A stretch of DNA of 64,000 nucleotides from Ignavibacteriales bacterium (GTDB taxonomy: Bacteria; Bacteroidota; Ignavibacteria; Ignavibacteriales; SURF-24). Below the pieces are notes generated by a model that was not told the origin of the DNA, did no database searches, and worked only from the letters and a program-made list of their open reading frames with translations. The DNA is taken from the NCBI GenBank assembly GCA_026390815.1, contig JAPLFH010000007.1:124001-188000 (forward strand), read 5' to 3'. Shown here in pieces: positions 1-9,472 of the stretch (positions are counted from its first letter, which is position 1; every line of letters begins with the position of its first letter). Made by a program: the position numbers and the translations under genes.

Positions 1-1
1 T

Positions 2-1435
<1,434 letters not shown>

Positions 1436-1451
1436 AAAAGGAAATTTTATT

Positions 1452-2387
1452 ATGAAGTATTTTGGATTTCGCCTTTTAAAAATATTTATTTCAATAAGTT
1501 TGTTCTTCTTACTCACATCGAATGTAAAAGGACAGGTTAAAACCATACCCGTTTGGTCGAATGGAATTCCGGGTGCGATAGAAAATAATGATTATAAAGA
1601 GGGAACTCTAAAAACTTCAATAGATCATATTGCAAAAGTAACTGAGCCAACTATTTCAATTTATTCCCCACCAAAGGATAAATCAACAGGAGCGGCAATA
1701 ATTATTTGCCCTGGTGGGGGATATGCTATGCTGGCAAATGGACACGAAGGTAAGGATATTGCAGCATGGCTTAATGAATTAGGTATTACTGGAGTCTTAC
1801 TTAAATATCGTCTGCCAAGCGATGAAATCATGAAAAATAAAAGTATTGGTCCGCTGCAAGATATTCAGGAAGCAATTCGTATCATAAGACGCAATGCAAA
1901 AGATTTTGGGATTGATGTTAAGAAAATTGGTGTTATAGGTTTTTCTGCTGGCGGACATCTTGCATCAACAATAAGTACGCATTATTTAGAAAAAGTTTAT
2001 GAATCTGACACAACAAGCTGTCGCCCCGATTTCTCTATTTTAATCTACCCTGTCATTTCAATGGAATCAAACCTTACTCATTCTGGTTCAAGAGAAAACC
2101 TTTTAGGTAAAAATCCAGGTAAGGATTTGATAGATCATTTTTCAAATGATCTTCAGGTAGATGAAAACACTCCTCCTGCTTTTCTTGTGCATTCTGCCGA
2201 TGATAATGTTGTTTCTGTGCAAAACAGTATCAATTACTTTTTAGCTTTGAAAAAATTCAATGTTCCAGTAGAACTTCATCTTTATGAAAATGGTGGACAT
2301 GGTTTTGGTCTTGCAAAAAATGGAGGAACAGAATCTACTTGGGCTGAATCATGTAAAAACTGGCTAAAAGCAAGAGGAATACTTTAA
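1452..2387 (+). CDS. secreted alpha/beta hydrolase (acetyl-xylan-esterase-like)
   Basis: This is a predicted exported carboxylesterase. An in-frame ATG exists at 1425 inside the end of pgi, but 1452 is preferred because it follows an 'aaaaagga' ribosome site and starts a clean signal peptide (MKYFGFRLLK, hydrophobic stretch, cleavage near 'NVKGQ'). The alpha/beta-hydrolase features are all visible: an oxyanion-hole loop 'CPGGGY', the nucleophile elbow 'GFSAGGHLAS', an acid in 'SADDNVV' and the catalytic His in 'GGHGFGL'. The closest family by eye is the xylanase-associated acetyl esterase group (BD-FAE/AXE-like). That substrate fits the GH9 and xylose genes elsewhere in the window, but it is an inference. 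It could deacetylate other carbohydrates. Confidence 0.85.
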   Translation: MKYFGFRLLKIFISISLFFLLTSNVKGQVKTIPVWSNGIPGAIENNDYKEGTLKTSIDHIAKVTEPTISIYSPPKDKSTGAAIIICPGGGYAMLANGHEGKDIAAWLNELGITGVLLKYRLPSDEIMKNKSIGPLQDIQEAIRIIRRNAKDFGIDVKKIGVIGFSAGGHLASTISTHYLEKVYESDTTSCRPDFSILIYPVISMESNLTHSGSRENLLGKNPGKDLIDHFSNDLQVDENTPPAFLVHSADDNVVSVQNSINYFLALKKFNVPVELHLYENGGHGFGLAKNGGTESTWAESCKNWLKARGIL

Positions 2388-2494
2388 TTATTCGCAAATA
2401 GAAGGGATTTAGATCTTAATATTCGCTTTAAATGTTGATGTGATCAAACTGATGAATTAAATATTGATGATACAATTTCTTTTTCAGGCAATAA

Positions 2495-2524
2495 TTGACT
2501 TAACCGCATAACTTTTCGTATATT
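2495..2524 (+). promoter_or_regulatory. sigma70-like promoter of rplU-rpmA
   Basis: TTGACT at 2495-2500 and TATATT at 2519-2524 are separated by 18 bases. The element lies about 35 bases before the rplU start, in the gap after the esterase gene. The layout matches a vegetative promoter and resembles the stronger element at 44081. The assignment is by sequence match only. Confidence 0.55.
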
Positions 2525-2558
2525 TAACACTCAAATTTTAGAAAGTGGAGGAATATTA

Positions 2559-2867
2559 ATGTTCGCTGTGGTAGATATATTAGGGCAGCAGTTTAAGGTA
2601 ACTGAAAAGACAAAATACTATGTGCCGAAGCTTAAAGCCAATGTTGATTCAGAAATTGAATTCGACAATGTTTTGTTACTAACTGATGATAACGGAACCA
2701 AAGTAGGCACTCCAACCGTTACTGGTGTAAAAGTAACTGCAAAAGTTTTGGAACACTTGAAAGATGATAAAGTTATTGTTTTCAAGAAAAAAAGAAGAAA
2801 AGGCTACAAAGTAAAAAAGGGTCATAGACAGCAATTATCAAGAATTGAAGTAACTAAGATAGCATAA
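2559..2867 (+). CDS. rplU: 50S ribosomal protein L21
   Basis: Large-subunit ribosomal protein that binds 23S rRNA. The 102-residue length is standard. It begins '[14 protein letters not shown]', with the basic run '[17 protein letters not shown]' near residues 74-92 and the usual C-terminal 'IEVTKI'. A strong ribosome site (gtggagg) precedes the ATG. It is followed 11 bases later by rpmA, the near-universal L21-L27 operon order. The promoter is at 2495 and the terminator follows rpmA. Confidence 0.98.
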   Translation: MFAVVDILGQQFKVTEKTKYYVPKLKANVDSEIEFDNVLLLTDDNGTKVGTPTVTGVKVTAKVLEHLKDDKVIVFKKKRRKGYKVKKGHRQQLSRIEVTKIA

Positions 2868-2878
2868 AGAGGTAATTT

Positions 2879-3133
2879 ATGGCACATAAAAAAGGACAAG
2901 GTTCATCCAGAAACGGTCGTGATAGTAACTCACAACGTCTTGGAGTAAAGCGTTTTGGTGGCGAATTAGTTTCTGCTGGATCGATTCTGGTTAGACAAAA
3001 AGGTACAAAATTCCATCCTGGCGAAAATGTTGGAAAGGGAAGCGATGATACTTTATTTGCAAAGATTGAGGGTAAGGTTAAATTCGAAACAAAAAAAGCC
3101 GATCGAAAATATATCAGCGTTTACGCTGCTTAA
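2879..3133 (+). CDS. rpmA: 50S ribosomal protein L27
   Basis: Ribosomal protein near the peptidyl-transferase centre. The sequence is the standard 84 residues, starting directly '[29 protein letters not shown]' in pieces ([13 protein letters not shown], then [15 protein letters not shown]). It has no cleavable N-terminal extension of the Firmicutes type. 'aagaggtaattt' precedes the ATG. It is the second gene of the rplU-rpmA unit and is closed by the hairpin at 3138. Confidence 0.98.
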   Translation: MAHKKGQGSSRNGRDSNSQRLGVKRFGGELVSAGSILVRQKGTKFHPGENVGKGSDDTLFAKIEGKVKFETKKADRKYISVYAA

Positions 3134-3137
3134 ATAA

Positions 3138-3166
3138 AAAGTCCACCTTTCGGTGGACTTTTTTTT
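3138..3166 (+). terminator. rho-independent terminator after rpmA
   Basis: The stem GTCCACC / GGTGGAC (3141-3147 and 3152-3158) has a TTTC loop and is followed directly by a run of eight T. An A-run precedes the stem, so it could also work for the convergent mdh transcript. Confidence 0.93.
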
Positions 3167-3255
3167 GTAAAAATTAGCAAAAATATTTCTCCATTTACAA
3201 CTCGAATTATTAGAAACTAAAAATGCCCAGTTTATTAAATTTTATTAATTGAGTT

Positions 3256-4221
3256 TTACAATCCTAACCTGTTCATATCTTCAACTAACTCTTTAACTGA
3301 TTTAACAGAATTATCAAGAGCAGCTTTCTCTGTTTCATTAAGACTAAGCTCAATTATCTTTTCTACTCCATTCGAACCAAGGATGGCAGGAACTCCAACA
3401 TAAAATCCGCTAATTCCAAATTCACCACTTAGGAAAGCACAAACTGGGAGTAATCTTTTTTCATCATATATTATTGATTCAGCCATAGCAATTGCTGAAG
3501 AAGCTGGTGAATAGAATGCCGAACCAGTTTTTAGTAATTTTACTATTTCACCACCAGCCATTTTAGTCTTTTGCACCATTGCTTCCATAACTTCTTTAGC
3601 TTTTATTGCATCGTTATATTTTCGTTCAAGCATTTCCATAACGGGAATACCATTAACATTTGCATATCTAACCAGCGGAACCATTGTATCTCCGTGTCCG
3701 CCAAGAACCATGGCATTAATATCTTTTACAGAAACACCTAATTCCCAGGCAATAAAAGATGCAAAACGAGAGGAATCAAGAACTCCTGCCTGACCGATAA
3801 CATGGTTTGATGGAAATCCAGTAATCTTTTGAAACAGTGTAACCATCGCATCAAGTGGGTTGGAAATAATAATTGCAATTGAATCCGGAGCATATTTCTT
3901 AACTCCTTCAGCAACATCTCTCATAATCTTTGCATTTGTTACTAATAAATCATCACGACTCATTCCAGGTTTTCTTGGTAAACCTGCAGTAACAATTACA
4001 AGATCAGCTCCCTGAACATCAGAATACTGGTTTGTACCAATCACGTTTACATCAAACCCATCAATACGGGAAGCCTCAGCAACATCAAGAGTTTTTCCCT
4101 GCGGTAAATCTGTTACGATGTCAAAAAGAATTACATCAGCGAGCTGCCTTTGCGCAATTAACTGAGTTAAAACACCACCAATCTGTCCACCACCAATTAA
4201 AGCAATTTTTTTCCGAGACAT
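3256..4221 (-). CDS. mdh: malate dehydrogenase (LDH-like type)
   Basis: NAD-dependent oxidation of malate to oxaloacetate in the TCA cycle. It has 321 residues, normal for the LDH-like MDH group. An N-terminal Rossmann motif '[10 protein letters not shown]' and the acidic 'LFDIV' indicate NAD preference. The substrate loop '[14 protein letters not shown]' carries Arg at the malate-discriminating position, and 'NPLDAMV' and catalytic '[10 protein letters not shown]' follow. A good ribosome site (aaaggaggg) precedes the ATG. A possible promoter lies about 40 bases upstream (TTGCAT-N18-TATTTT on the minus strand, 4289-4260). The gene is convergent with rpmA and seems monocistronic. Confidence 0.96.
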   Translation of the reverse strand: MSRKKIALIGGGQIGGVLTQLIAQRQLADVILFDIVTDLPQGKTLDVAEASRIDGFDVNVIGTNQYSDVQGADLVIVTAGLPRKPGMSRDDLLVTNAKIMRDVAEGVKKYAPDSIAIIISNPLDAMVTLFQKITGFPSNHVIGQAGVLDSSRFASFIAWELGVSVKDINAMVLGGHGDTMVPLVRYANVNGIPVMEMLERKYNDAIKAKEVMEAMVQKTKMAGGEIVKLLKTGSAFYSPASSAIAMAESIIYDEKRLLPVCAFLSGEFGISGFYVGVPAILGSNGVEKIIELSLNETEKAALDNSVKSVKELVEDMNRLGL

Positions 4222-4259
4222 TCTGCCCTCCTTTTAGTATTTAAGTTTTATAATGTTGA

Positions 4260-4289
4260 AAAATATAAATAAAATAAATGGGAATGCAA
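4260..4289 (-). promoter_or_regulatory. possible mdh promoter
   Basis: On the minus strand, TTGCAT (4289-4284) and TATTTT (4265-4260) are 18 bases apart, about 40 bases before the mdh ATG. It is weaker than the elements at 2495 and 44081, and AT-rich background could produce it by chance. Confidence 0.35.
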
Positions 4290-4337
4290 AAAATTTACGA
4301 AGAATGTTCAGGTAGATAAAAAGAAAAAATTAAAAAG

Positions 4338-4748
4338 CTAAAGTTTCATCACAAGAAATAGTTCAGTTCCTTTAGGTGTAAAATTATAGTTAACCACATC
4401 CATACAAGTATTCATAATATATAAACCGCGCCCGCTTTCTTTATAAAGATTTTCTGGTTCGGTAGGGTCCGGTACCTCTTTGGGATTAAAACCATTGCCT
4501 TCATCTTTAATTACGGATTTAATTTCAGAATCAGAAACTGAAATTGAAATTTTTACTTTTTTTTCAAAATTACCTTTATTACCGTGCATCATTCCATTTG
4601 TAGTTGCTTCGTTAATCGCAAGGACCAGGTTGTTTTGCTTAGTCTTTTCAATATTATTTTCAGTGCCAATCTTTTGTAAAAATTCCTCTATTTCCGGAAG
4701 GTAGTTTGGATCACTATGAATTTCTATGTAATATTCTTTTACAGACAA
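4338..4748 (-). CDS. RsbW/SpoIIAB-like anti-sigma regulatory ATPase
   Basis: Small stand-alone GHKL ATPase of the anti-sigma-factor serine-kinase family. The N-box is 'LAINEATTNGMMHGNKG', the G1 box 'DEGNGFNP' and the G2 region 'GRGLYIMNTCMD'. There is no His-phosphotransfer domain. Such proteins usually bind a sigma factor and phosphorylate an STAS antagonist, or act downstream of a PP2C phosphatase; no partner is adjacent here. The frame is open up to a TTG at 4808. The TTG at 4748 is preferred because GGAG sits five bases upstream of it and the protein then begins 'SVKEYYIEIHSDP', as family members do. That gives 136 residues. Confidence 0.82.
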   Translation of the reverse strand: MSVKEYYIEIHSDPNYLPEIEEFLQKIGTENNIEKTKQNNLVLAINEATTNGMMHGNKGNFEKKVKISISVSDSEIKSVIKDEGNGFNPKEVPDPTEPENLYKESGRGLYIMNTCMDVVNYNFTPKGTELFLVMKL

Positions 4749-4891
4749 AATTTCTCCGTAACTATGTATTAGGTGTGTGAAAAATAATAAAAATATTTTA
4801 CTTTTCAATCTTTCAATGCTAACAAGTCTGTCGTTCTCAATTATAGAAAGTACACCGCAAATTTAATTACATAAATGGTGATAAAATTTTT

Positions 4892-6925
4892 CTACAAATT
4901 CCAAAACATCTGAACATTTAAATTTGCTAATTCGCGTCTTTTATTATCTGTCTTGATAAATTCATACCAACCATATAATCTTATATTTAATTTTTTTAAA
5001 ATAATTGAAATTTCTGCAAGTGGGCCCACACTTCTATAGTCGGATTCTTTTGATCGTAAATTACTTTTATACATATAAGTTTTAAGAGTTAAATACCGGA
5101 TACCTATTCCATAAAATAATCCTAAAATCTTTACATTAAGTTTAGGCTCAATATAAATTTCTTCAAGGTCCCTAATAGGTCTTCCAGAAAAATTTGTCCA
5201 TTTGAAATCACCTTGTTCAGATAATTTAATATAGCCATAGAAATTAAAAAATAATCTATTTGTTAATCTGATTGATGATGAGTCCTGGTACGATAGCTGC
5301 CGGAATGAAAAACTTCTATAATTTGGATTCAAATCCTCAAAATCATATACAGTATAATTGGATGAAACCTCAAAAAGATTTCTAGAAGAAATATTTTTAC
5401 CATTATAATTACCTCCGCTGCCCAACCTAATTACCCGCTGATAATTATTATTTGAACTTCTTTCAGAATAGATGTAGACAATATGATTAAGACTTCCCTC
5501 AAGATTTATAAAAACATCAAAGAACGGATTCAATTTTCTTATGTAATATAATCTAACAATTGAAAGCAATTCATCTCTATCGTCAAAATTATTTTTACTG
5601 GGTGTATCGTATTGTAATTTGTTATGGAGCAAACTAAAAGATAAGGTGTCAACAGTGGAAATTCTATATCTGCCACTTAATGAGATTGAAATTCTGTCTG
5701 CCCGATTATTCTTTTCACTTTCTGTAGAGGATCTTTCCTCAAAAGCTTTTTGTCTTTCATCAAAAAGGAATACATTTGATTCACCGAAATTTTTGGTTAA
5801 ATGTCTTTCATCTCTTTCAGAATACATTAATCTGATATTGCCATCGAAATCTGTTGATTTAATATTTCCAGTTGATTCAAATTCCAACCTGAATTCATTT
5901 ACTTTAACATCAAAAATTGAAGATGAGATATTTGCTACCGAGCGATACCTGGTGTCCCGATCAATATCTCTCCAAACAACTCTGCCTATTAAATCAAAAG
6001 AAAATGGATTTGTTGAATTATAAAATGCAATTTTGTCCTGAAGAAAATAGTTCGATTCAGTTCTTGATTGAATGTTATTTGTTATATTAAAATCATTTGA
6101 TATGGCTGAATCTGCTTTAAAATAAAAATCCTTTCTGCTCTGCTGAAAACTTGAACTAAGTATATTTCTGAAAGATTCATCAAAACTGTTGGAAAGATTT
6201 AGATTAAAATAGCGTAAAGTATTTTTGCGTGGAGAAATGTCATCGTTAAGAAATTTAAAAGTGGAATGAATTTCAAAATCTGATATTGTTAGAGATTTAA
6301 CGAGTGCTTCGGCACCATATAAATAACCTGCATCATTTTCTCCAATTTGTCTATTGATTGAATAACCGAAGTGTGGTGCTATAGTAACACTATCATAGGG
6401 TCTCCACCTTGTAAAAAAGGAAGCACTGAAAATTGATGCCTCATTTAATCCAAGTTTTCTATCATCCGATAAAATATTATTATTTAAGAATATTCCTGTT
6501 TGGAAATTATTATGCAAAGAATATTCAGTTATGAAAGAGAAGTATTGTTCATCTTTAATGCTTTTAGGATTTAACTTGATTAAAGTTGAAAAATAATCTT
6601 CGTAAAGACCAACAAAATAATTTCCAAAGTTTTCATTTAGATAAAGTGAATTTCTGAGATTATAGGTACTTAGTTGTTTGTCAAATCTAGTAGAAAAAAT
6701 GTTTGCTGGTCTGTTGGTTGAAGCAAAAATTAAACTATCACTTCGTATTTGTGCGTAGCTAAATTGCCCACCTAAACAAAAAAAGATCATTACTAAAATA
6801 ATAAAATTTAACTGTCGGTTTATTTTACAAGAAGTTTGTGAAATTGGAATAATGGAAAATAGAAAAATTTTAATAGTCTCAAATTTCGTGATCGCAATAT
6901 TCCAATGTCCCATCATTCTGTTCAC
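4892..6925 (-). CDS. predicted outer-membrane beta-barrel protein of unknown function
   Basis: I do not recognise a named family. The first ATG overlaps the stop of the upstream lipoprotein gene as ATGA, implying translational coupling. A signal-peptide-like segment lies unusually deep, at residues ~38-60 ('IILVMIFFCLGG', cleavage near 'SYAQ'), so the true start may be internal. The rest is rich in alternating polar/aromatic strands, Asn, Ser and Tyr, typical of long-strand outer-membrane barrels. It would then be exported and inserted in the outer membrane. Operon order is beta-CASP nuclease, FnIII lipoprotein, this protein. The lipoprotein and barrel may form a surface complex (inference). 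Confidence 0.6.
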   Translation of the reverse strand: MNRMMGHWNIAITKFETIKIFLFSIIPISQTSCKINRQLNFIILVMIFFCLGGQFSYAQIRSDSLIFASTNRPANIFSTRFDKQLSTYNLRNSLYLNENFGNYFVGLYEDYFSTLIKLNPKSIKDEQYFSFITEYSLHNNFQTGIFLNNNILSDDRKLGLNEASIFSASFFTRWRPYDSVTIAPHFGYSINRQIGENDAGYLYGAEALVKSLTISDFEIHSTFKFLNDDISPRKNTLRYFNLNLSNSFDESFRNILSSSFQQSRKDFYFKADSAISNDFNITNNIQSRTESNYFLQDKIAFYNSTNPFSFDLIGRVVWRDIDRDTRYRSVANISSSIFDVKVNEFRLEFESTGNIKSTDFDGNIRLMYSERDERHLTKNFGESNVFLFDERQKAFEERSSTESEKNNRADRISISLSGRYRISTVDTLSFSLLHNKLQYDTPSKNNFDDRDELLSIVRLYYIRKLNPFFDVFINLEGSLNHIVYIYSERSSNNNYQRVIRLGSGGNYNGKNISSRNLFEVSSNYTVYDFEDLNPNYRSFSFRQLSYQDSSSIRLTNRLFFNFYGYIKLSEQGDFKWTNFSGRPIRDLEEIYIEPKLNVKILGLFYGIGIRYLTLKTYMYKSNLRSKESDYRSVGPLAEISIILKKLNIRLYGWYEFIKTDNKRRELANLNVQMFWNL

Positions 6926-7905
6926 TGTTTTATTATAAAGCTGAACAAATTGGTAATACTATTTGGCTCTAAACTGTTTGCTGAATAAGTAGCAATCCTC
7001 CAGTAATAAATTGTATTGGCAGTAATATAATTTGCATCAAACGAAATTGAAATTGTATCATTTACAACAGAGCTTTCAAATTCTTTACTCCAAATTTCTC
7101 CAAAGTATTGGTTGGTTTGAACAACAATTTTATATCTTGTTGGGAAGGGAAGTGCCGTAATTAAAAAATTAGTAAAGTAATTTACAGTGCTGTTATCTTT
7201 AGGAAACAGAATTTTTGGTGTACCTAAAATTAAATCAGAAACTTGCAGGCTGGAGTTACTTTCTAATCCACCTTTATCTATCGCTTTTATTTTAAAGTAA
7301 TAGATTTTATAAAGCTCCAGATTATTTTTATCAGTAAACGAATTTACTTTTGTATTACCAATGAAAGTATTGTTATCTGGATTAAAATCCGGGGATTCAC
7401 TTCTGAAAACTAAATATCCTGCAACATCACTTTCAAAATTCGCATCCCATTTTAAAAATATTGAAATACTATCAATCCAATTCCTCGCATTTATTTCTAA
7501 ATTTCTTGGTGTATCTGGTGCTTTATAATTAATGGGTTTTTCCGAAACAATATTGCTTCTTCTGCTTTCTTTATTTTCATTATCAACAGCAGATATGTAA
7601 TAATAGTAAGTTGAATCGTAGTACAGAGAATCGTTATAGAAATAATCGCTTGATGTAAAATAAATTTTTATAAAATTAGCTGTGTCATTTATACTTCTGT
7701 AAATATTATAACCTTTCAAATCAACTTCACTATTTCTTTTCCATTCCAGACCAATAGTTCCGTCCTGGGCGTAAAAAATATTTAAATTAGCTGGAACCGC
7801 TGGCGGTAAACCATCATCATTAAAATTATTGCTGGTTACTCTATCGCATCCAAAAACTATTGGAAGAATGAATAACAGAAAATATTTTTTAAAGCTTAAA
7901 GACAT
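6922..7905 (-). CDS. FnIII-domain lipoprotein
   Basis: Secreted lipoprotein. The ATG at 7905 gives a compact signal 'MSLSFKKYFLLFILPIVFGC' with lipidated Cys at residue 20. An upstream TTG at 7935 is possible but less convincing. Two fibronectin-III-like modules follow: first 'PPAVPANLNIFY...GLEWKRNSEVDLKGYNIYRS', then 'APDTPRNLEINAR...LKWDANFESDVAGYLVFRS'. After them a C-terminal region looks like a further beta-sandwich. The start overlaps the end of the beta-CASP gene by 17 bases, and its stop overlaps the next gene by four. The partner or ligand is unknown. A similar FnIII lipoprotein occurs at 62914. Confidence 0.78.
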   Translation of the reverse strand: MSLSFKKYFLLFILPIVFGCDRVTSNNFNDDGLPPAVPANLNIFYAQDGTIGLEWKRNSEVDLKGYNIYRSINDTANFIKIYFTSSDYFYNDSLYYDSTYYYYISAVDNENKESRRSNIVSEKPINYKAPDTPRNLEINARNWIDSISIFLKWDANFESDVAGYLVFRSESPDFNPDNNTFIGNTKVNSFTDKNNLELYKIYYFKIKAIDKGGLESNSSLQVSDLILGTPKILFPKDNSTVNYFTNFLITALPFPTRYKIVVQTNQYFGEIWSKEFESSVVNDTISISFDANYITANTIYYWRIATYSANSLEPNSITNLFSFIIKQ

Positions 7906-9286
7906 CACCTTTTTCAGGAATGGTAATATTTGCAAATTCTATAGAATTTAACCTGTCTTTAAATTTTAGCTGCTGATCATAATCTCCGTGTACCAGGAAA
8001 AAGTTTTGAATCCTACTTTTATCAAGCAGCTTGCAATAATCAATAAGTTCATTAGAATCCGCATGTGCACTCAAAGAGTTCATAACAATAACTTCAGCAT
8101 TTAAATGGAATTCCTCACCAAAGATTTTAATTATCGGTTCTCGTTCTACAATCCTTCTTCCAAGTGTGTGTTCAGCATTATAGCCAACAATTAAAATTAT
8201 GTTTTTAGGATCTTCCACATTATTGGCAAGGTGGTGAAGAATTCTTCCAGCTTCAGCCATTCCTGAACTGGCAATAATCATACATGGTCCGTCAATATCA
8301 TTTAGCTTTTTTGAGTCAGCAACATCTTTAATGTATGTAAGTTTGTTGAATCCAAAAGGATCTCTATGTTTTAATATGAATTGAGAAGTTTCATAATCAA
8401 AACATTCCGGATGCAGCCGAAAGACTTCTGTTATGTTTACAGAAAGCGGACTATCTACAAAAACTGGAATTCTTGGAACAGCACCACTTTCAAAAATATT
8501 GTTAAGTGCGTAAACTAATTCTTGTGTTCTTCCAACACTAAAAGCTGGAACAATTATCTTAGCTTTCTTTTCAATCGCTTTTTGTATTACACCCGCAAGT
8601 TTCATTTCTGTTTCATCTGCAGTGTCATGAAACCTGCCGCCATATGTGCTTTCACAAATAAATAGATCAACATCGGGAATTTTTTCCGGATCCTTTAGAA
8701 TTGGCATATTCGGTCTGCCTAAATCTCCGGTGTAACCAAGCTGGATTAATCTTCCATTCTCATTAATAACGATCAAAGTTAAAGCCGAACCCAAGATATG
8801 TCCGGCATCAAAAAAAGTTATTTTTATTTCCGGGGTAATTTCAAACTCGCGATGATAATTTATTCCAACGAAATGTTTAAGCGATTCTTCAACATCCTCG
8901 TTAGTGTAAAGCGGAGTAAAAGGATTTTGTCCATTTTTAATCCTTCTTTTATTTACAAAAGCAACATCTTTTTCCTGAATGTAGGCAGTATCTTTTAACA
9001 TTATTGTTGCCAAATCCCGCGAGGCAAACGTAGTGTAAATATTTCCGGTAAATCCATTCTTACTGAGGTTGGGAATATTGCCCGAGTGATCAATATGTGC
9101 GTGGGAAAGAATTACAAAATCAATTTTGGAAGGATCAAAAAGATCGAAATTTTTATTTAGTTCATAGGCTTCTTTTCTTTTTCCCTGGTACAAACCACAA
9201 TCTAAAAGAAAGGTTGTTCCATTGGTTTTAATCAGATGCATTGAACCGGTAACTGTGCGGGCAGCGCCAATAAATTGAATTTCCAT
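7889..9286 (-). CDS. metallo-beta-lactamase/beta-CASP family RNase-like protein
   Basis: Cytoplasmic zinc-dependent nuclease-type hydrolase of the beta-CASP family (YSH1/RNase group). The 'LSHAHIDHSGNIP' metal motif is near residues 58-70. Also visible are 'TGDLGRP', 'ESTYGGRFH', beta-CASP helix features 'SVGRTQELVYAL', 'SSGMAEAGRILHHL' and the terminal 'SLSAHADSNELIDY' RMMBL His motif. The ATG at 9286 (protein MEIQFIGAARTVTGS) follows 'aaggtga' and is preferred to the GTG two codons earlier. It heads a three-gene overlapping set whose other members are envelope proteins, which is an odd partnership. It diverges from the acyl-CoA synthetase gene. Confidence 0.9.
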   Translation of the reverse strand: MEIQFIGAARTVTGSMHLIKTNGTTFLLDCGLYQGKRKEAYELNKNFDLFDPSKIDFVILSHAHIDHSGNIPNLSKNGFTGNIYTTFASRDLATIMLKDTAYIQEKDVAFVNKRRIKNGQNPFTPLYTNEDVEESLKHFVGINYHREFEITPEIKITFFDAGHILGSALTLIVINENGRLIQLGYTGDLGRPNMPILKDPEKIPDVDLFICESTYGGRFHDTADETEMKLAGVIQKAIEKKAKIIVPAFSVGRTQELVYALNNIFESGAVPRIPVFVDSPLSVNITEVFRLHPECFDYETSQFILKHRDPFGFNKLTYIKDVADSKKLNDIDGPCMIIASSGMAEAGRILHHLANNVEDPKNIILIVGYNAEHTLGRRIVEREPIIKIFGEEFHLNAEVIVMNSLSAHADSNELIDYCKLLDKSRIQNFFLVHGDYDQQLKFKDRLNSIEFANITIPEKGDVFKL

Positions 9287-9472
9287 ATTCACCTTATTTT
9301 TAATTCAAAACTATCTAAAGTTGGTTAGAGATTCAATGATGATATGAAAATTCTTTCAACTATTATCTGGTATTCAACATTCCGAATCCAACATAATCAA
9401 ATGATTTTCTTGTTATAGTCTAACAATATTTTTAATTTCGCAAAGTAATTTCATCAAATAAGGATTTTAAGT

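Noticed and set aside
5619-6023. 134-codon plus-strand frame opposite the barrel gene
   Set aside because: It is antisense to a well-supported coding frame and is Ser/Leu-rich as expected for a shadow; no signals.
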